Positions 42,720 through 53,976 of a stretch of DNA of 64,000 nucleotides are shown here, piece after piece. Position 1 is the first letter of the stretch. Each line of letters opens with the position of its first letter. The notes below the pieces were generated by a model, which was not told the DNA's origin, ran no database searches, and saw only the letters and a program-made list of their open reading frames with translations. Source of the DNA: Hysterangium stoloniferum. Lineage: Eukaryota; Basidiomycota; Agaricomycetes; Hysterangiales; Hysterangiaceae. The DNA is taken from the NCBI GenBank assembly GCA_015178975.1, contig WHVD01000030.1:124001-188000 (forward strand), written 5' to 3'. The position numbers and the translations under genes are program-made.

Positions 42720-43477
42720 TACTAAATATAAGTAATTTCTTGCCAAAAGCCTGTCAGTGACAAAAGGTATCCAATGACCCCTCTCTATTAAAATATTCAT
42801 ATTGTTACCATATATGGATATTACATAAGGACATTATGGTGTCTTGGATTATATATGATAAAGTATGTTGGCAATTATTTCGGTGATTTTTACAATTTTA
42901 TCTACTGGGGTATAAGCTATACAAGTTGAAACAGCAAAACATTGGATACATTTTGTAAGTCACTGTAGACTGTGGAATGAATAACATACCAAATCCAGTA
43001 ATAATGAAAACGAAACTAACAAACATAAAATGAGATAAGTAAACACCAAATTTGGTGTTAGGAATGGAATGGAATGGAGCGGAGTCCAAATTGTGACAGG
43101 TCATAAACCATAACAGGAATGGAGCGGGAGCGGAGTCCGAATCATGACAGGTCATAAACCATAATGGGAATGGAGTGGGAGCAGAGTCTGAATTGTGACA
43201 GGTCATTTGACTATAACGGGAATGGGGCTCAGTTAGAGGGATGATGGGTTTTCTGAGCGGGGTCCGGTGACTGATGCATGGGACAAGGTCGGACATAGAC
43301 AGGGATGGAGTCCAGCAGGTATTCTAGTGACTGATACACGAAGTAATGAAGTCGAACATGGACAAGTCTGATGTACAGAGTCCAGCAGGAATTCTGGTAA
43401 ACTGACAATTGGTGTGTATAGGGCACGGGTGCGTATAAGTTAGTGCCTGGAGTCCGGCGGGAATTCCAGTTGTAACA

Positions 43478-43610
43478 ATATATAAACTAGCTAGAATCAA
43501 AGTCGAATCTAGCTTCGGAATCAGTGAATTGTTATTCATATTTTAGTAGTTGTTTTCACAGAAAAAGAACAGCTTACAAAAAGCAGCTCTCAAAACCTTC
43601 CTTGTGATTT
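43478..43610 (+). mobile_element. element J fragment
   Basis: Matches J1 20115-20240 (AAACTAGCTAGAATCAAAG, CTTCGGAATCAGTGAATTG, AAGCAGCTCTCAAAACCTT). Starts right after LTR-B and runs into LTR-G copy 2. Confidence 0.75.
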
Positions 43611-44043
43611 TATTATGGTGCTTGCCAATTGGTGGAAGTGTGCCATTTATACTCCCATATTTGTAGTACAATAATTGGAACAACTACATATAGTCTTCCA
43701 TAGTCATCTACTTACTTTCCAGTTTGTATCTCAAATTAGTCTTGATCCAATCTACTCCTTTGTTATTCCTGTATGCTGAATATCTGGAACTCTTCAGAAC
43801 TCTGAATTTCCATAAACTCTCTGGCATATATTGGCCTTCTGAAATATGGACATGCAAATGAGTGTATGAGGGTGCAGCACATATTATAAGCTGAAGCTAA
43901 GTCCATCTCATAACCTGGTAATATTCCAATACTCCTGAGACCAATCCCCAGAAGCTACCAGACTAATTCCCTGGAACTCCATGGACTATTTCTGGGGAAG
44001 TGTCCAGAACATCACCAGAAAGTCTTAGATCTGGAACTTAACA
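43611..44043 (+). mobile_element. LTR family G copy 2, truncated
   Basis: Reverse of G1 17692-18110: ends GATCTGGAACTTAACA and carries the shared block at about 43870-43905 with a 4-bp insertion (CACATATTATAAGC). The minisatellite half is absent. Confidence 0.8.
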
Positions 44044-44518
44044 ATCCAAATTCATCTCACACTTCTTCAAATCACTTGGAACAGCTCTTGACATGAAATT
44101 ACACTTCAATTTGGGATACCATCTGGAAGGTGATTGACAGACTGAATGAGTCAATCAAACATTGGAACAATACCTGTGAATTTATCTGTTAAGACCCAGA
44201 CCCAGACCCCATTCAGGACCCAACTTGTTGTTACCATTTTCTCCCATTTCAACTCTAGTTACTTTTCCAAGTCATATTCCTCTTCACTCCAGAGCCCAAG
44301 GCTCCTCCAAAAATATGCTTGTCATGAGTATTTCCTTTTAGGACAATCCTTGTCTCCCAAGTAGGACTTTCTCTGACAATCCTTTGTCTCTAGTTTAGGA
44401 TTACCTCTGACTATCTGATTACACTGTACCTGCCTCTGCTTTATGCTTCTGAACTGTATGGGGCTTGGGCATATTTAGAGTGGAAATGTGAGATTCTTGA
44501 GTATCTGGTTCACTGCCT
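44044..44518. other. no gene seen
   Basis: A stretch of mixed composition with CCCAGACCC duplication near 44190-44210. No recognised repeat or gene. Confidence 0.45.
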
Positions 44519-45078
44519 TCACTCAACTCTGCCCATGCTGTATAAATGTATGAGCATTAATCTACAGTATATTAGATTTTGAAAGTGATGATAGTACAAT
44601 ACCTGATATTCAGTCTCCTCTGGTTCAGAAAATATCACCTTCATTCCAGGAGTAGGGAATAAAAAAATATGGACTCCATTTATTCTGATGATTATGTGCA
44701 TTGAATCCCCATTGTTGAAAGCTGGCTGGCCCTGCTGCTTTTGACATCTCAAACATTTCATGCTCAAGTAATCCAATGACTTCTTTGTCAACATCTATGG
44801 CAGGGGATGGTAGTACCTGGCAATAATGTACATATCATGGCAATATCCATTGAAGAGAGATTTCCAGAAAACAATATGAGATGGTTTTTGAGATAAATGG
44901 ATTCAGCCTTCAACTCTGAAATAGCCTTCTCAGTGTACAAGTAATCCAAAGCAGGACATTCTTCTCTCCTGACTTGCTTTGGTGTCTTCACCAGCTTGTT
45001 CAGCAATGGAAAGTCAGGTAACTGTTGCAACATACATATTTTTGATGTAAACCTAGAACCCATGTGTTTAGATGTCAC
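44519..45078 (-). pseudogene. unrecognised coding-like fragment
   Basis: Two minus-strand frames, 45078-44788 and 44794-44519, look coherent: PDFPLLNKLVKTPKQVRREE, CPALDYLYTEKAISELKAES and YLKNHLILFSGNLSSMDIA, then SLDYLSMKCLRCQKQQGQP and NGVHIFLFPTPGMKVIFSEP. A frame change at 44790 joins them. The composition is that of a real globular protein, perhaps a transposon accessory domain, but I do not know the family. Confidence 0.35.
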
Positions 45079-46716
45079 GTTTTGTTATTTAACACTCTAA
45101 TGACTTTATTTGAGTATGTATATTACTCAATTAAAGGCTAAAACTAGTGATGTGCCAATTAAAGCGGTACACAAGGTGTATTTCAGCAAGAAAATGTATA
45201 CTATATGTAGCATTGCTTGTTTTGAGGTCTTAAAGTCAAATATAATCGCATTTTGACAATTTTCCAACCCAAAATTAATGAGGTAAATACTTACTTTGAA
45301 AAAAAAACATGTCACGGCATTTGCGCGGCACTTTCCTGTAGCCCCCTGTTTAACTGGCACAAGCTCCAAATTAGAATGCCTGGAGAGTTATGTCGAAGCA
45401 GGAAATTACGGTAGGACTAACTGGCTTGTATTCTTTTCTTAATTACATCATTCTGATCACTATTATGGACAGTTCTAACTGACCGGGAAATCGGAGAGCT
45501 TAAAGCTGCTGGTGCTGTGGGTCCTCCAAATGGGAAAAGGATTCAGAGAGCAAGAGTCGTTGTTATGGCAGCGGCTGCCACAATCCTCTGGAGAGCCTCA
45601 CGGTTTCTAGCGTTTTAAGGTGGCATATATCATTCTTGATAGCACGGCACATTAACACTGCTACACTGTTTCTGAGTGGAATTCACCTCAATCTATGGGA
45701 TGTATACGGTTCTTTTTCGAACTCTCCCATTCCCCCTGGCCCCATTATGCACACTTGAGAAATGTTCATTAGTTGATTTTAAAGAATAATTGTAGGCGCT
45801 CAATGTTTTCACGCAGTAGGCAACAAGCAAGGGATGGGTCATTGGAAACCATCTCTGTTTCGTTCGGTGGATCGGAAGAAAATACTCAGGGCCATAGGCG
45901 AGTGTATCTATTTATTTAATATTTCCGGAAGTTCGTGACATTAAAGTCTGCGCCGCCATGCCGAATTGTAATGGTCGAGTGTAATTCGACAGCTTGCGCC
46001 ACCAAATATGCACAGCGAGTTCAGCCCGCGTTGATGAAAAGGCGTGGGTTCTGTCATCACTGTATAGGATTAGGATTCTTGTGAGAGCTTATGACGAGTG
46101 CATGCTTAAGGCGTCTCTGAAGTAGATTTTCCCATTCTTTGATCACAAGAAAGATCGAACCAATAATTAAGTGTTAGTTGGCGTGACCAGCCTGCCGGAT
46201 CAGGCTCTTGGTGGCGATTTGTGACGTGTGGCACCTGAATGGCGTTCACGACACAGACGATGGACCCGCCTGTGAAGAACGAAGCTGCAAGACTATGATG
46301 TGTTCAATGATATTAATTAACTGACACTATTCCACTGTGGCACTGTTCCATGAGAGGTACTGATACTTTTCAGAGTGTGAGTTTCTCACGTGCGAATCTC
46401 CTTCACGTGAAAGTAATATGACCTGAACTGCAGCAAAAGACTTAATCCTCAAACACCTTCCATGCCGCTATGCGTAGACTATCTTGTATCAAGTTTAAGT
46501 ATATCCTGTCCTGCTCGCATAGCAATTTAAGTTATCGATATTACATAATCGAATTTAAGTTTTTTGATAATTGAGTAATCCGTTGACCGATCACAAATTA
46601 GGCGGTAGTAGTTTTAGTTCGAGGCCGAGTCTGGTATCTACGGTTCACCCGTTCATTGTACCTTACTCTGACCCTCCTTTATTTCACTCTTCCGTTCTTT
46701 TCTTTCTCCTTCCTCC
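45079..46716. other. intergenic, upstream of the palmitoyltransferase gene
   Basis: Unique-looking. A short plus-strand frame, 45481-45618, reads DREIGELKAAGAVGPPNGKR and RIQRARVVVMAAAATILWRA before a stop; it could be a last exon of something, but nothing upstream supports it. The final 150 bp before 46717 are pyrimidine-rich (CCTCCTTTATTTCACTCTTCC), as in many fungal promoters. Confidence 0.4.
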
Positions 46717-48640
46717 ATGTCCGATTTAATTGCCCTCAGCGATGCTGCTGCCTTACCACTACCGCCCTCCCCAACAACGCCGTCCCCAACCTATCTCCAG
46801 GTTCCTCCATCTCCACAACAGTCAACGCATTCTTTGACACAAACACCGTCAGTACAACCGCACGCGTCATTTTTCCATCAGTCGCGTTCGGGCGACATGT
46901 CTGTGACGACAGGAAGCATGCCGTTGCCTTCATCGCTCCTATCAACGAGTCCACCCGGCGTAACCAGCCCAGGAGGCGCGATCCTACTCGCAACACTCAA
47001 TCGCCAGCCGTCAAATGCTTCTGTATCTGCCTCGGATTTCTCTTCGTTAGCGGCTCGACGCGCAAATAGCGCAATCAAGCACAGCAGAGAACCACTGTTG
47101 CCGATTGGTGTCGGACAAAAGTCACCGACCAGTCCAACATTTGCTCCTGTTGATCCGCCGTCCCCATCACCAAGTGCCAGTGCCGCAGCAGCGAAGATGC
47201 GGAACAGTTTTGAGAGGCTTCTCAGGCGTGGGACAGCTGCTGTGGCGCCCACATCTCCTACTTCTGTGAGCCCCCAACCCAGCCCGAGTCCTCGCCAGGC
47301 AAGATTCGCCACCACCGACCTCGACATGCCGTCACCGCGTACGCCGCGCTCACAAAATACTCATTTTGTGATTGCGGATGCACAGCGGCAACGCTCTCCT
47401 GCGCCATCGATAGCGGCCGTTGCCCAATTCTCAGCTCTTCCGCCTCCTGGCCCAACACCTTTTGTTCCATATATTTCCACAAAAACTGGAAAGCCTGAAC
47501 GAAACTATGAAGGATATCCATCGCATAATAAATTCTTCTTAGGCGGACGAATTCTTACTGGTGGAGATACAATAATCCCCTTTATCTTGAGTTTCATGAT
47601 GGTACTGGGAATTGCTGGGACTTGGTTTGCTACGACAGCTGTATGGTGGTGGCATAATGAGAGTCCGGCTGTCGCCGCCATAGGGGCATATCTCTGCCTG
47701 ATCACGATATCAAGCATGCTTGCAACGGTAAGCCATTTACAGTACCATCCCATCAACTGTTGTTCATGAGCTTTTCCACAGGCCTTGAGAGACCCGGGGA
47801 TACTTCCTCGAGGACTTGACCCCGACCCACCCTATGCAGCTTCAACGTCATCTGATGACAGCCCAAGATTGCCACTTCCCCGCGATCTGTGTGTGGGCGA
47901 CTCCTAGTACGTCACGTTTGTCTTTCTCAACTTCTACTAACAACATTCACCATTCAGCGTCCGTGTAAAATACTGTACGACCTGCAAAACATATCGTCCC
48001 CCACGCTCTTCCCACTGTAAAACCTGCGACAACTGCGTCGACGGATGTGATCATCATTGTCAATGGGTCAATAACTGCGTTGGGCGACGAAATTATACCT
48101 CCTTTATAACCTTTATTGTTGTTGCTGTGAGTCTCTCGTTTCTGTATCATGTCCTATGCTAATTGGGTATTTCTCAGAGCATTACACTAGCACTCGTAAT
48201 TATCACATCCGCCATTCATTTGGCAGATGTAACACGACAAACGCATATTTCATTTGGTGGCGCGCTACGAGCCGCTCCGGGAAGTGTTGTCGTCTTTATC
48301 TTGGGAAATCTAATTATATGGCCATTAATGTCCTTATTGGCTTTCCACGTGAAGGTACATTAGCTTGCCAACCTTCCTTGTCAATTGCGTAACGATTAAT
48401 GACTTGCTCTCGCAGCTGCTATTCTATAATATCACTACGATCGAACATCTCCGCAACAAAGTCGAAATCAAGCATTCTCCCGAGCCCCTTCCGCCGAACG
48501 CTTTTTCACTTGGCAGATGGTACCGCAATGTCGCCTACCTACTCTGTCGACCACAAGGGTACTCATGGATTGCCGCATCCGAGGTGCGGATGGAGGATAA
48601 ACGCGAAATTAACCCCGGAGCTAGGTGGGATGCCGAGTGA
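46717..48640 (+). CDS. erf2: DHHC palmitoyltransferase (Erf2-like), 5 exons, intact
   Basis: Exons 46717-47727, 47782-47906, 47958-48126, 48178-48354 and 48416-48640; introns of 54, 51, 51 and 61 bp, all GT-AG; total 568 residues in frame. Residues ~1-250 are Ser/Pro/Thr-rich and disordered. Then come two membrane segments ([36 protein letters not shown]), the DPG motif ([11 protein letters not shown]), and the Cys-rich domain [18 protein letters not shown] with [17 protein letters not shown] holding the catalytic DHHC. Two further membrane segments and a C-terminal LCRPQGYSW segment follow. The family transfers palmitate from acyl-CoA to Cys of proteins such as Ras at the ER/Golgi, usually with Erf4/Shr5. 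The Met at 46717 is the first in the frame. No repeat interrupts it. Symbol by family resemblance. Confidence 0.92.
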
Positions 48641-50397
48641 AATGGGTGACATAGTCTGGCTTTATGATTGCTTCTGAATTCTGCTTCGCCTTTCGAGTGC
48701 TTCTCATCGTCAGCTTCGTTTTCATCCCCATTGTTTATTATCTACATACGCTCATCATTGCATTATTCCATGTCTTCACCTTCCGCCTTTTCCTCTCTTC
48801 TCTTCTTCGTCTTCGTCTTCGTTGTTTCGTTGTTCCTCTCCAAGGTGCTCATACTATATTCAATTAGAAGCTGCCGTCCTCTTCCCTCCTGATTCATGAT
48901 TGTGTTAATTTGTTCAATGTAGACGACAGGACGGGTTTCAGAAACCAAGATGGGTATAATGATTTTTCATGTGACAATACGTACATACGTACATTGAATA
49001 AAGGGATTTAAACTTCCAATATGCATACCTCTTTGTCCAATAATTAATTGGCAATTAGTAAGGAACATGATAAGCGTCCAGATTCTTAGATGCGTGACGC
49101 GGAAATCACATGATCGGTCAAACACAACTACAAGCGCATCGATAGCATAGTATTGTAAATTACTCCACTCCATTCCTCACCTTCCCATAGCCTCCCCCCT
49201 TCCCTCATGACTTCCGAAAGCGATGCCGCATTTTTATGGCAGCACTCACCGTCATGATAGCCAATCACTGAGGTCGAATACGAAGAGGTGAATGATCTAA
49301 ACCAAGACCACCCCACCAATTCTGTTCCAAATAATCCAGATTGAACTCAATGTAGGACTCGAACTAACATTCGTATGTTTGAATGAGCACAAATTTCGTG
49401 AAGACCGGGATATTCACAACCTTGGGCTACCAAGCATCGGAGCGGGTCGTGCACGTAGGTAGATAGGCCGAAGCTGCGTGATTAATATTATGGTCCTCCA
49501 AAATTAAGGTACAATATTATTGTATCTATAAAAACTTTATTTTGAGCATTACACTTCACTTTTAGCATCCACCGCAATTGTCTCATGCTACATTAGTGTT
49601 CAGGTAAAGACTCTGAGAAAAGCTGGAGCGTGGAGGAGTCAGCGGAGGCCATTTTCTTCATTTTTGTTTACTGTCGCAGGGCAATAATTTACTAATGGGT
49701 TCCACTAAAAGCTTTCTTTAACTGTTGGGTTGGGTCGTACTTAGGAGCACCGGGTTCTGGGACGCCCTGGCACGGGAACTTGTGAAGACTGAGAGTAGCC
49801 AACGAGTTCATCCAACGGAGTCGCTATAATCAATAATATATGATCACATCCTTGCGAAATATAATGGAAAGATTTATTAACAGTTCCGCGCTCTAGTTAT
49901 GGCCCTGAGTTCATCTCAAGCTTTTGCCGAATAAGCTACTTGAGAATCACAGAAGATTTTGGCATTTCTCAGTGTTCACACCGCGCGTGCTGCATAGAAG
50001 CTCAAACCCTCGATCATGCTCCAAGGCTCATGGCTCTCTGAGAATTTGAGATGCCCGGGGAATTTTCGGTATTCTAAAGAATTCTTGGGGCTTCGGGGTA
50101 AATATTATATTAATATATATATATGTAGCACACTTTGGAAACTACTATAAAGTTCTCCGAGCATTTTCAAAAGATGGAACTTATTCCCAGCAAAACTTCA
50201 CATGGCTCTCACGAATTTTAGATATTACTCCGAAATCGGGACTTAAAGCCTCACTGCACGTCCATTTGTGAAAACGTTGTGAATGATCGATCAGGACTTG
50301 AATCCCAATCAATAAGCATAACAGAGTTGGGTCAATTGATCAATCAAATAGTGCTAAATTCCACACGTTGCGCAAGTTACATTTTCTCAAACCAAGA
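48641..50397. other. intergenic region between two host genes
   Basis: No gene. 48760-48840 is a pyrimidine-rich tract (TCTTCTTCGTCTTCGTCTTC). 49345-49440 has tRNA-like A- and B-box words on the minus strand but no cloverleaf. The last part is the 3' flank of the cupredoxin gene. Confidence 0.5.
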
Positions 50398-51263
50398 TTA
50401 CAAAGCCAGAGCAACAATAACCGCAACAGCAAGCAAGAGTTTCCCAGTACCTAATGAAACAGCACCATTGGAGGAGGTGGCGGCAGGGGAAGCAGCACTG
50501 GTGCCGCTGGGGGTGCCGCTGGGGGTGGGCGAAGCGAGAGCCATTGCAGCAGCCTACAGCAGAACAGTCATGCTCAGTAGATGGAATAATGGAAAGAAAA
50601 CATGCATGAAAATCATACCTGGAATTGCTGGAATGTCTTCGAGGCTGGTGGGTTAACGGCACCCACCATGCCCAGTTCGCAATGGTTGGCAGGGATGGTT
50701 TGTCTGTGAAAACGAGGGGAGGGGAATGAGTAGATGTGGGTAAAGCGGTGAAAAAGACGGTGTGCATACGGGCAGTAGAACCAGATTGGGTCGGTGCTAG
50801 TAACTAGGATGGTGACCTGTGGGATCAGAGCTGCACCAGGAGCGACGGGGAAGCTAGAAAGGGAAGGAGAGCATGGCTTAGTGCCGCGAATGAGAGCAGA
50901 CCGCTATGAAATACGAACAATTGATTTGTGAAGCCTTGTGAGGTGCATGGGGCTGCGAATGTGCTTTGCCAGACGGACTAAGGGAGTGAGAGTAAGTGAT
51001 TGAGTTGTGGATTGAAAAACCAGAATTTAAACGGGATACGAACGTGGTTTTTGCTTTGGAAATTGAAAACGAGGGTGTCGTTGACGTTAGCGGTCATTGA
51101 TGGCGGGTCGAAAGCAAGTGCATTGCCAGCACCAACATTGATTGTGATGTTGACCTGGGGAATACATGATGAGGATCGTCAAAGGAATGATAGAGTGTAC
51201 GTATATACGCACAGCAGAGGCAGCGGCAACGAGAGCAGTAGCGAAAGCAAGCTTGGTGAACAT
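50398..51263 (-). CDS. GPI-anchored cupredoxin (plastocyanin-like) secreted protein, 6 exons, intact
   Basis: Exons on the minus strand: 51263-51213, 51154-51044, 50977-50919, 50853-50770, 50703-50619, 50553-50398; introns are short with GT-AG ends (two donors read GTTCGTAT). They join in frame to 181 residues. Residues 1-17 (MFTKLAFATALVAAASA) are a signal peptide. The cupredoxin domain starts VNITINVGAGNALAFDPPSM. Type-1 copper ligands are all present: His in SKNHSV, Cys in IWFYCP, His in IPANHC, Met in ELGMVG. A Ser/Thr/Pro/Ala-rich stem (ALASPTPSGTPSGTSAASPA) and a hydrophobic C-terminus (LLLAVAVIVALAL) indicate a GPI anchor. Proteins of this type sit on the cell wall or surface of mushrooms; the redox partner is unknown. 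Confident model. Confidence 0.9.
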
Positions 51264-52223
51264 CTTATAGACGGGAAGTGATCGTTTATTGATTATTATG
51301 GAGCTTTATTGATTGTAGTAGGGATGGCTATGTATGACATAACAGTTAGTCAATTAGATATGTATACGCCGCAACACAGAGAAAGTACGAAAGAGACGCA
51401 CCTCGCTCGACGAGGCTGCTAGAAATTGACCGACCGGGCGGGGGCGTGAAAATGCAAAAAGATAGATGATGAAATTTCAACTGAATGGGCGCAGTTTTTA
51501 TAGTGTGAGGCACACCAAGTGACATAACAACAGCACACATATCACAGCCGCTTCGTTCGACCAATCACATTATATTGTCGCATCAAGATGCGTTGATTCA
51601 AATGTTTGTACATATCATTGATGCAAATTTTAGTATAGCCTTTTTGATACCATGTCTGGTGAAACTTGAAGTTGAGGGATCCTTTAGAGTATTGAAAACG
51701 ACATGAAGCCTTCGCCTTGGCGTCGACAGAGCACCTTAAATTAATGTCCCTGGCAATATCGTAAAGTAGAGGGTGTCACATTGGCCATTTTCGCGCCGCT
51801 TTCATGCAGTTTTCGAACGGTTGTGGGGATAATTTTGGATCTGCGGGAAGTCCCGAAAACTGGTGATACCCCTTGAGTTCAGAGTGTTTTCGCTAGTTCT
51901 TGTGTATTAATTTACCAGTCACTTTTGGAGTGGAGACAGAATTAAGTCCCACGGTATGTAGATTTAATAAAAGTCTAATGGTGCACGCAAATGGCTCAGA
52001 GGCTTTTTCGTCATCCCAAAATGAGAAATGAAAATGGCATCACAACGGTGCGAAAACGGCCACTGTGATACCCCCTATTCATACCCCTGTGATCTACAAT
52101 CGACTTCATCATAATGAATGGGTTTAAGCTGGAACTGCCAAAGTAAGCAGTAAATTTGAATGCAAACTGCATCCTGCGTAATGCATGGACTTGGCATGGG
52201 TTATGGAAAATGGTCACATCTTC
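51264..52223. other. promoter side of the cupredoxin gene and intergenic
   Basis: No gene or repeat recognised. A TTTTTATAGTG stretch near 51491 could be a TATA box for the minus-strand gene only if its 5' leader is long. Confidence 0.4.
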
Positions 52224-52710
52224 AATGTACAAAATTTTACTGAAAAATCCTCATATTTTTGAGTGAGACTATTCCTTCTGGCTATGACTACAGATTTTAC
52301 AAGTTTATATTACATTACCCCCAAGATTTTATCTTCAAGATTTTCCAAATATGCAATAATGTCATGGTTAAGCAATATCATTTGGGTTATGACCTAATCT
52401 TTAGGATAGGATATTCTCTGGTATCTATGTGACTTTTTAAAAATATAATCTAACTTTATTTGATTCAGAATCATCATCAGAAAACTATCTGGCTTACCAA
52501 TCCTTGTTGTAGAATTTATTCTGAAAGATAATACATATGTAAATGATTGTTTGACTAACTTTTATCTGATGCAGGATATGTATTGATATTTCCCCATTTC
52601 CCAGAGTGTCACCTGATGAACTGAGTTTGATGGAATATTCATTCTATACCAAACAATGTAAATATGTATACTTGATTGAGGAAATAAGTTATAAAACTTT
52701 TGATTATCCT
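52224..52710. mobile_element. element K copy 2, partial
   Basis: Diverged copy of 6168-6753: GAAAAATCCTCATATTTTTG, GGCTATGACTACAGATTTT, GATTATCCTCC end. Left end unclear, no target duplication found. Confidence 0.65.
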
Positions 52711-52921
52711 CCTATCCAATCCTAGAATGGTATTATGTATATGTATTCAGTCAGCTGTCAGTGCTGTGGCAATGCAAGTCTGTTTCAGGCACTGCTTATG
52801 TAAATTCAAGGATTTTTTTGATTAACAAAGCAAGATTGTGAGTATATGTTAAGTTTCATTCCAGAGGCTTATTTCAGAAACTGGAAAGTAACCAGAGAAT
52901 TTGGGTACTTCAGGTAGGGTC

Positions 52922-53101
52922 AGGACTTGGCTTCAGCTTATGTGCTGGCAACACATAAGTTGAAGCTAAGCTCCACTACAATTATAGAGTCAGACCTCCC
53001 AACTAGTATGATCTCTATTGTCAGCCCCCCAATTAGTTCATTTCCAATCATTGGACCCCCAACTTGGAGACTTCCTTCCCCCATTAGCTTTGATCTTAAC
53101 A
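52922..53101 (+). mobile_element. LTR-H 3' end joined to an inverted copy of the shared block
   Basis: 52946-53101 is the 3' part of LTR-H (ends TTTGATCTTAACA). Directly before it, 52922-52946 is the same block in the opposite orientation, as found in LTR-A, B or G, so the junction is a near-perfect hairpin. No complete LTR on either side. Confidence 0.75.
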
Positions 53102-53111
53102 TTGTCCCAGC

Positions 53112-53375
53112 AAAGGGTATGCACATACTTCATCCCAGATGAAGGGATGCACACAGGCATATGTATCTCTTCATCCTGGACAAAGGGGTATGCACACACA
53201 TTTCTCTTCATCCCAGAAAAAGGGATATGCACACACAAATGTCTTTGTCCCAGATGAAGGGATGCACACAAGCATATCTCTTCCTCCTGGGAGAAGGGGT
53301 TTGCACAAGCACAGCTATTCATCCCAGAAGAAGGAGTATGCACAAGCATATCTCTTTGTCCCAGATGAAGGAGTG
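53112..53375. repeat. ~37-bp minisatellite, about 7 units
   Basis: Units of 36-41 bp built on CATCCCAGATGAAGGGATGC and ACACAAGCATATCTCTT. Both plus frames stay open across the array. The frame 53139-53528 continues 50 codons beyond it (HKHPYATFCLIPYYPHSCTI), so it might be a small repeat protein, but I see no further support. Confidence 0.85.
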
Positions 53376-53581
53376 ATAAAGGTTTACATTTTAGCTGAGC
53401 TTGATGGTGAGGTTCACAAACACCCCTATGCCACTTTTTGCCTCATCCCTTACTACCCGCACTCTTGCACTATCATTCCTGTTACATCTCTCATCAATCT
53501 ATCTGACATTCCTGCTGATGACAGTTAAACTCTGATGAGTAGGTTCACTGGGGGACAGTCAACATTAAAGTCCCAAGGAGG

Positions 53582-53857
53582 TGTAAAAGAGTGAGACTCC
53601 CTACACTATGATCCAATAGGTGTGATGTCATGTGTTGTAGAGAGTCCAATTGGAAAGTGATGTAAGACTAGTATCTGCTGCAGGTGCAGTGTACTAATGG
53701 AGAACAATGTGATGTAAGCACAATAGGATGTGGACTACAATAGGATGTGGACTACAATAGGATGTGGACTACAATAGGATGTGGACTACAATGGAGTGGA
53801 TAACAATGGAGACTCAATATTACCAAATCACAGTGTAGGGAGTCTCACTCCCTTACA
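53582..53857. mobile_element. LTR-like element F (53661-53857) and an inverted F end
   Basis: F runs from TGTAAGACTAGTATCTGC to CTCACTCCCTTACA (197 bp) with the 4-bp duplication gtga (53657-53660, 53858-53861) inside element E copy 2. It holds four tandem 17-bp units GGATGTGGACTACAATA. About 37 bp at 53582 (TGTAAAAGAGTGAGACTCCC) are the reverse complement of the F end, so a truncated inverted F precedes E. Confidence 0.75.
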
Positions 53858-53976
53858 GTGACTTAAGACTATTCAAGGCCTGAGTCATGGTCAAAGTCAC
53901 ACTCTTGAATACATATATATTTTGGCACTAACCACAGCCTCTATCATCACACAGCCTAGTCAGTTTCATATTCATC

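Larger units (their letters stand above)
40238..42965 (+). mobile_element. Tc1/mariner element with ~225-bp TIRs, twice interrupted
   Basis: Inserted at TA (40236-40237 and 42966-42967) in LTR-B. Left end CAGTGACTTACAAAAC, right end GTTTTGTAAGTCACTG-type (TTTTGTAAGTCACTG). Inverted repeats of about 225 bp run 40238-40267 plus 41013-41207 (left) and 42742-42965 (right). Net size without insertions is about 1.55 kb. It holds one transposase pseudogene. LTR-A (40268-41007) sits in the left TIR and LTR-T (42214-42639) in the transposase. Confidence 0.92.
40140..43477 (-). mobile_element. LTR family B copy, split by a Tc1 element
   Basis: The left part (40140-40237) matches B3 from AAAGAGGAGTTTAGAG to CTGCTAGACTATA. 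The right part (42968-43477) resumes at GACTGTGGAATGAATAAC and ends GAATTCCAGTTGTAACA. The outer part with the shared block is missing at the A4 junction. Confidence 0.88.

Noticed and set aside
45481-45618. Short frame DREIGELKAAGAVGPPNGKR as a last exon
   Set aside because: No upstream exon, acceptor context or recognised family; kept only as a note in the intergenic entry.
47258-47756. Minus-strand frames over the palmitoyltransferase
   Set aside because: Shadow of a GC-rich coding exon; the plus-strand gene explains the region fully.
49345-49440. tRNA-like sequence on the minus strand (B-box word AGTTCGAGTCC, A-box-like TGGTAGCCCAAGG)
   Set aside because: The T stem and acceptor stem do not pair, and no anticodon arm of normal shape can be drawn. 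At most a tRNA or SINE relic.
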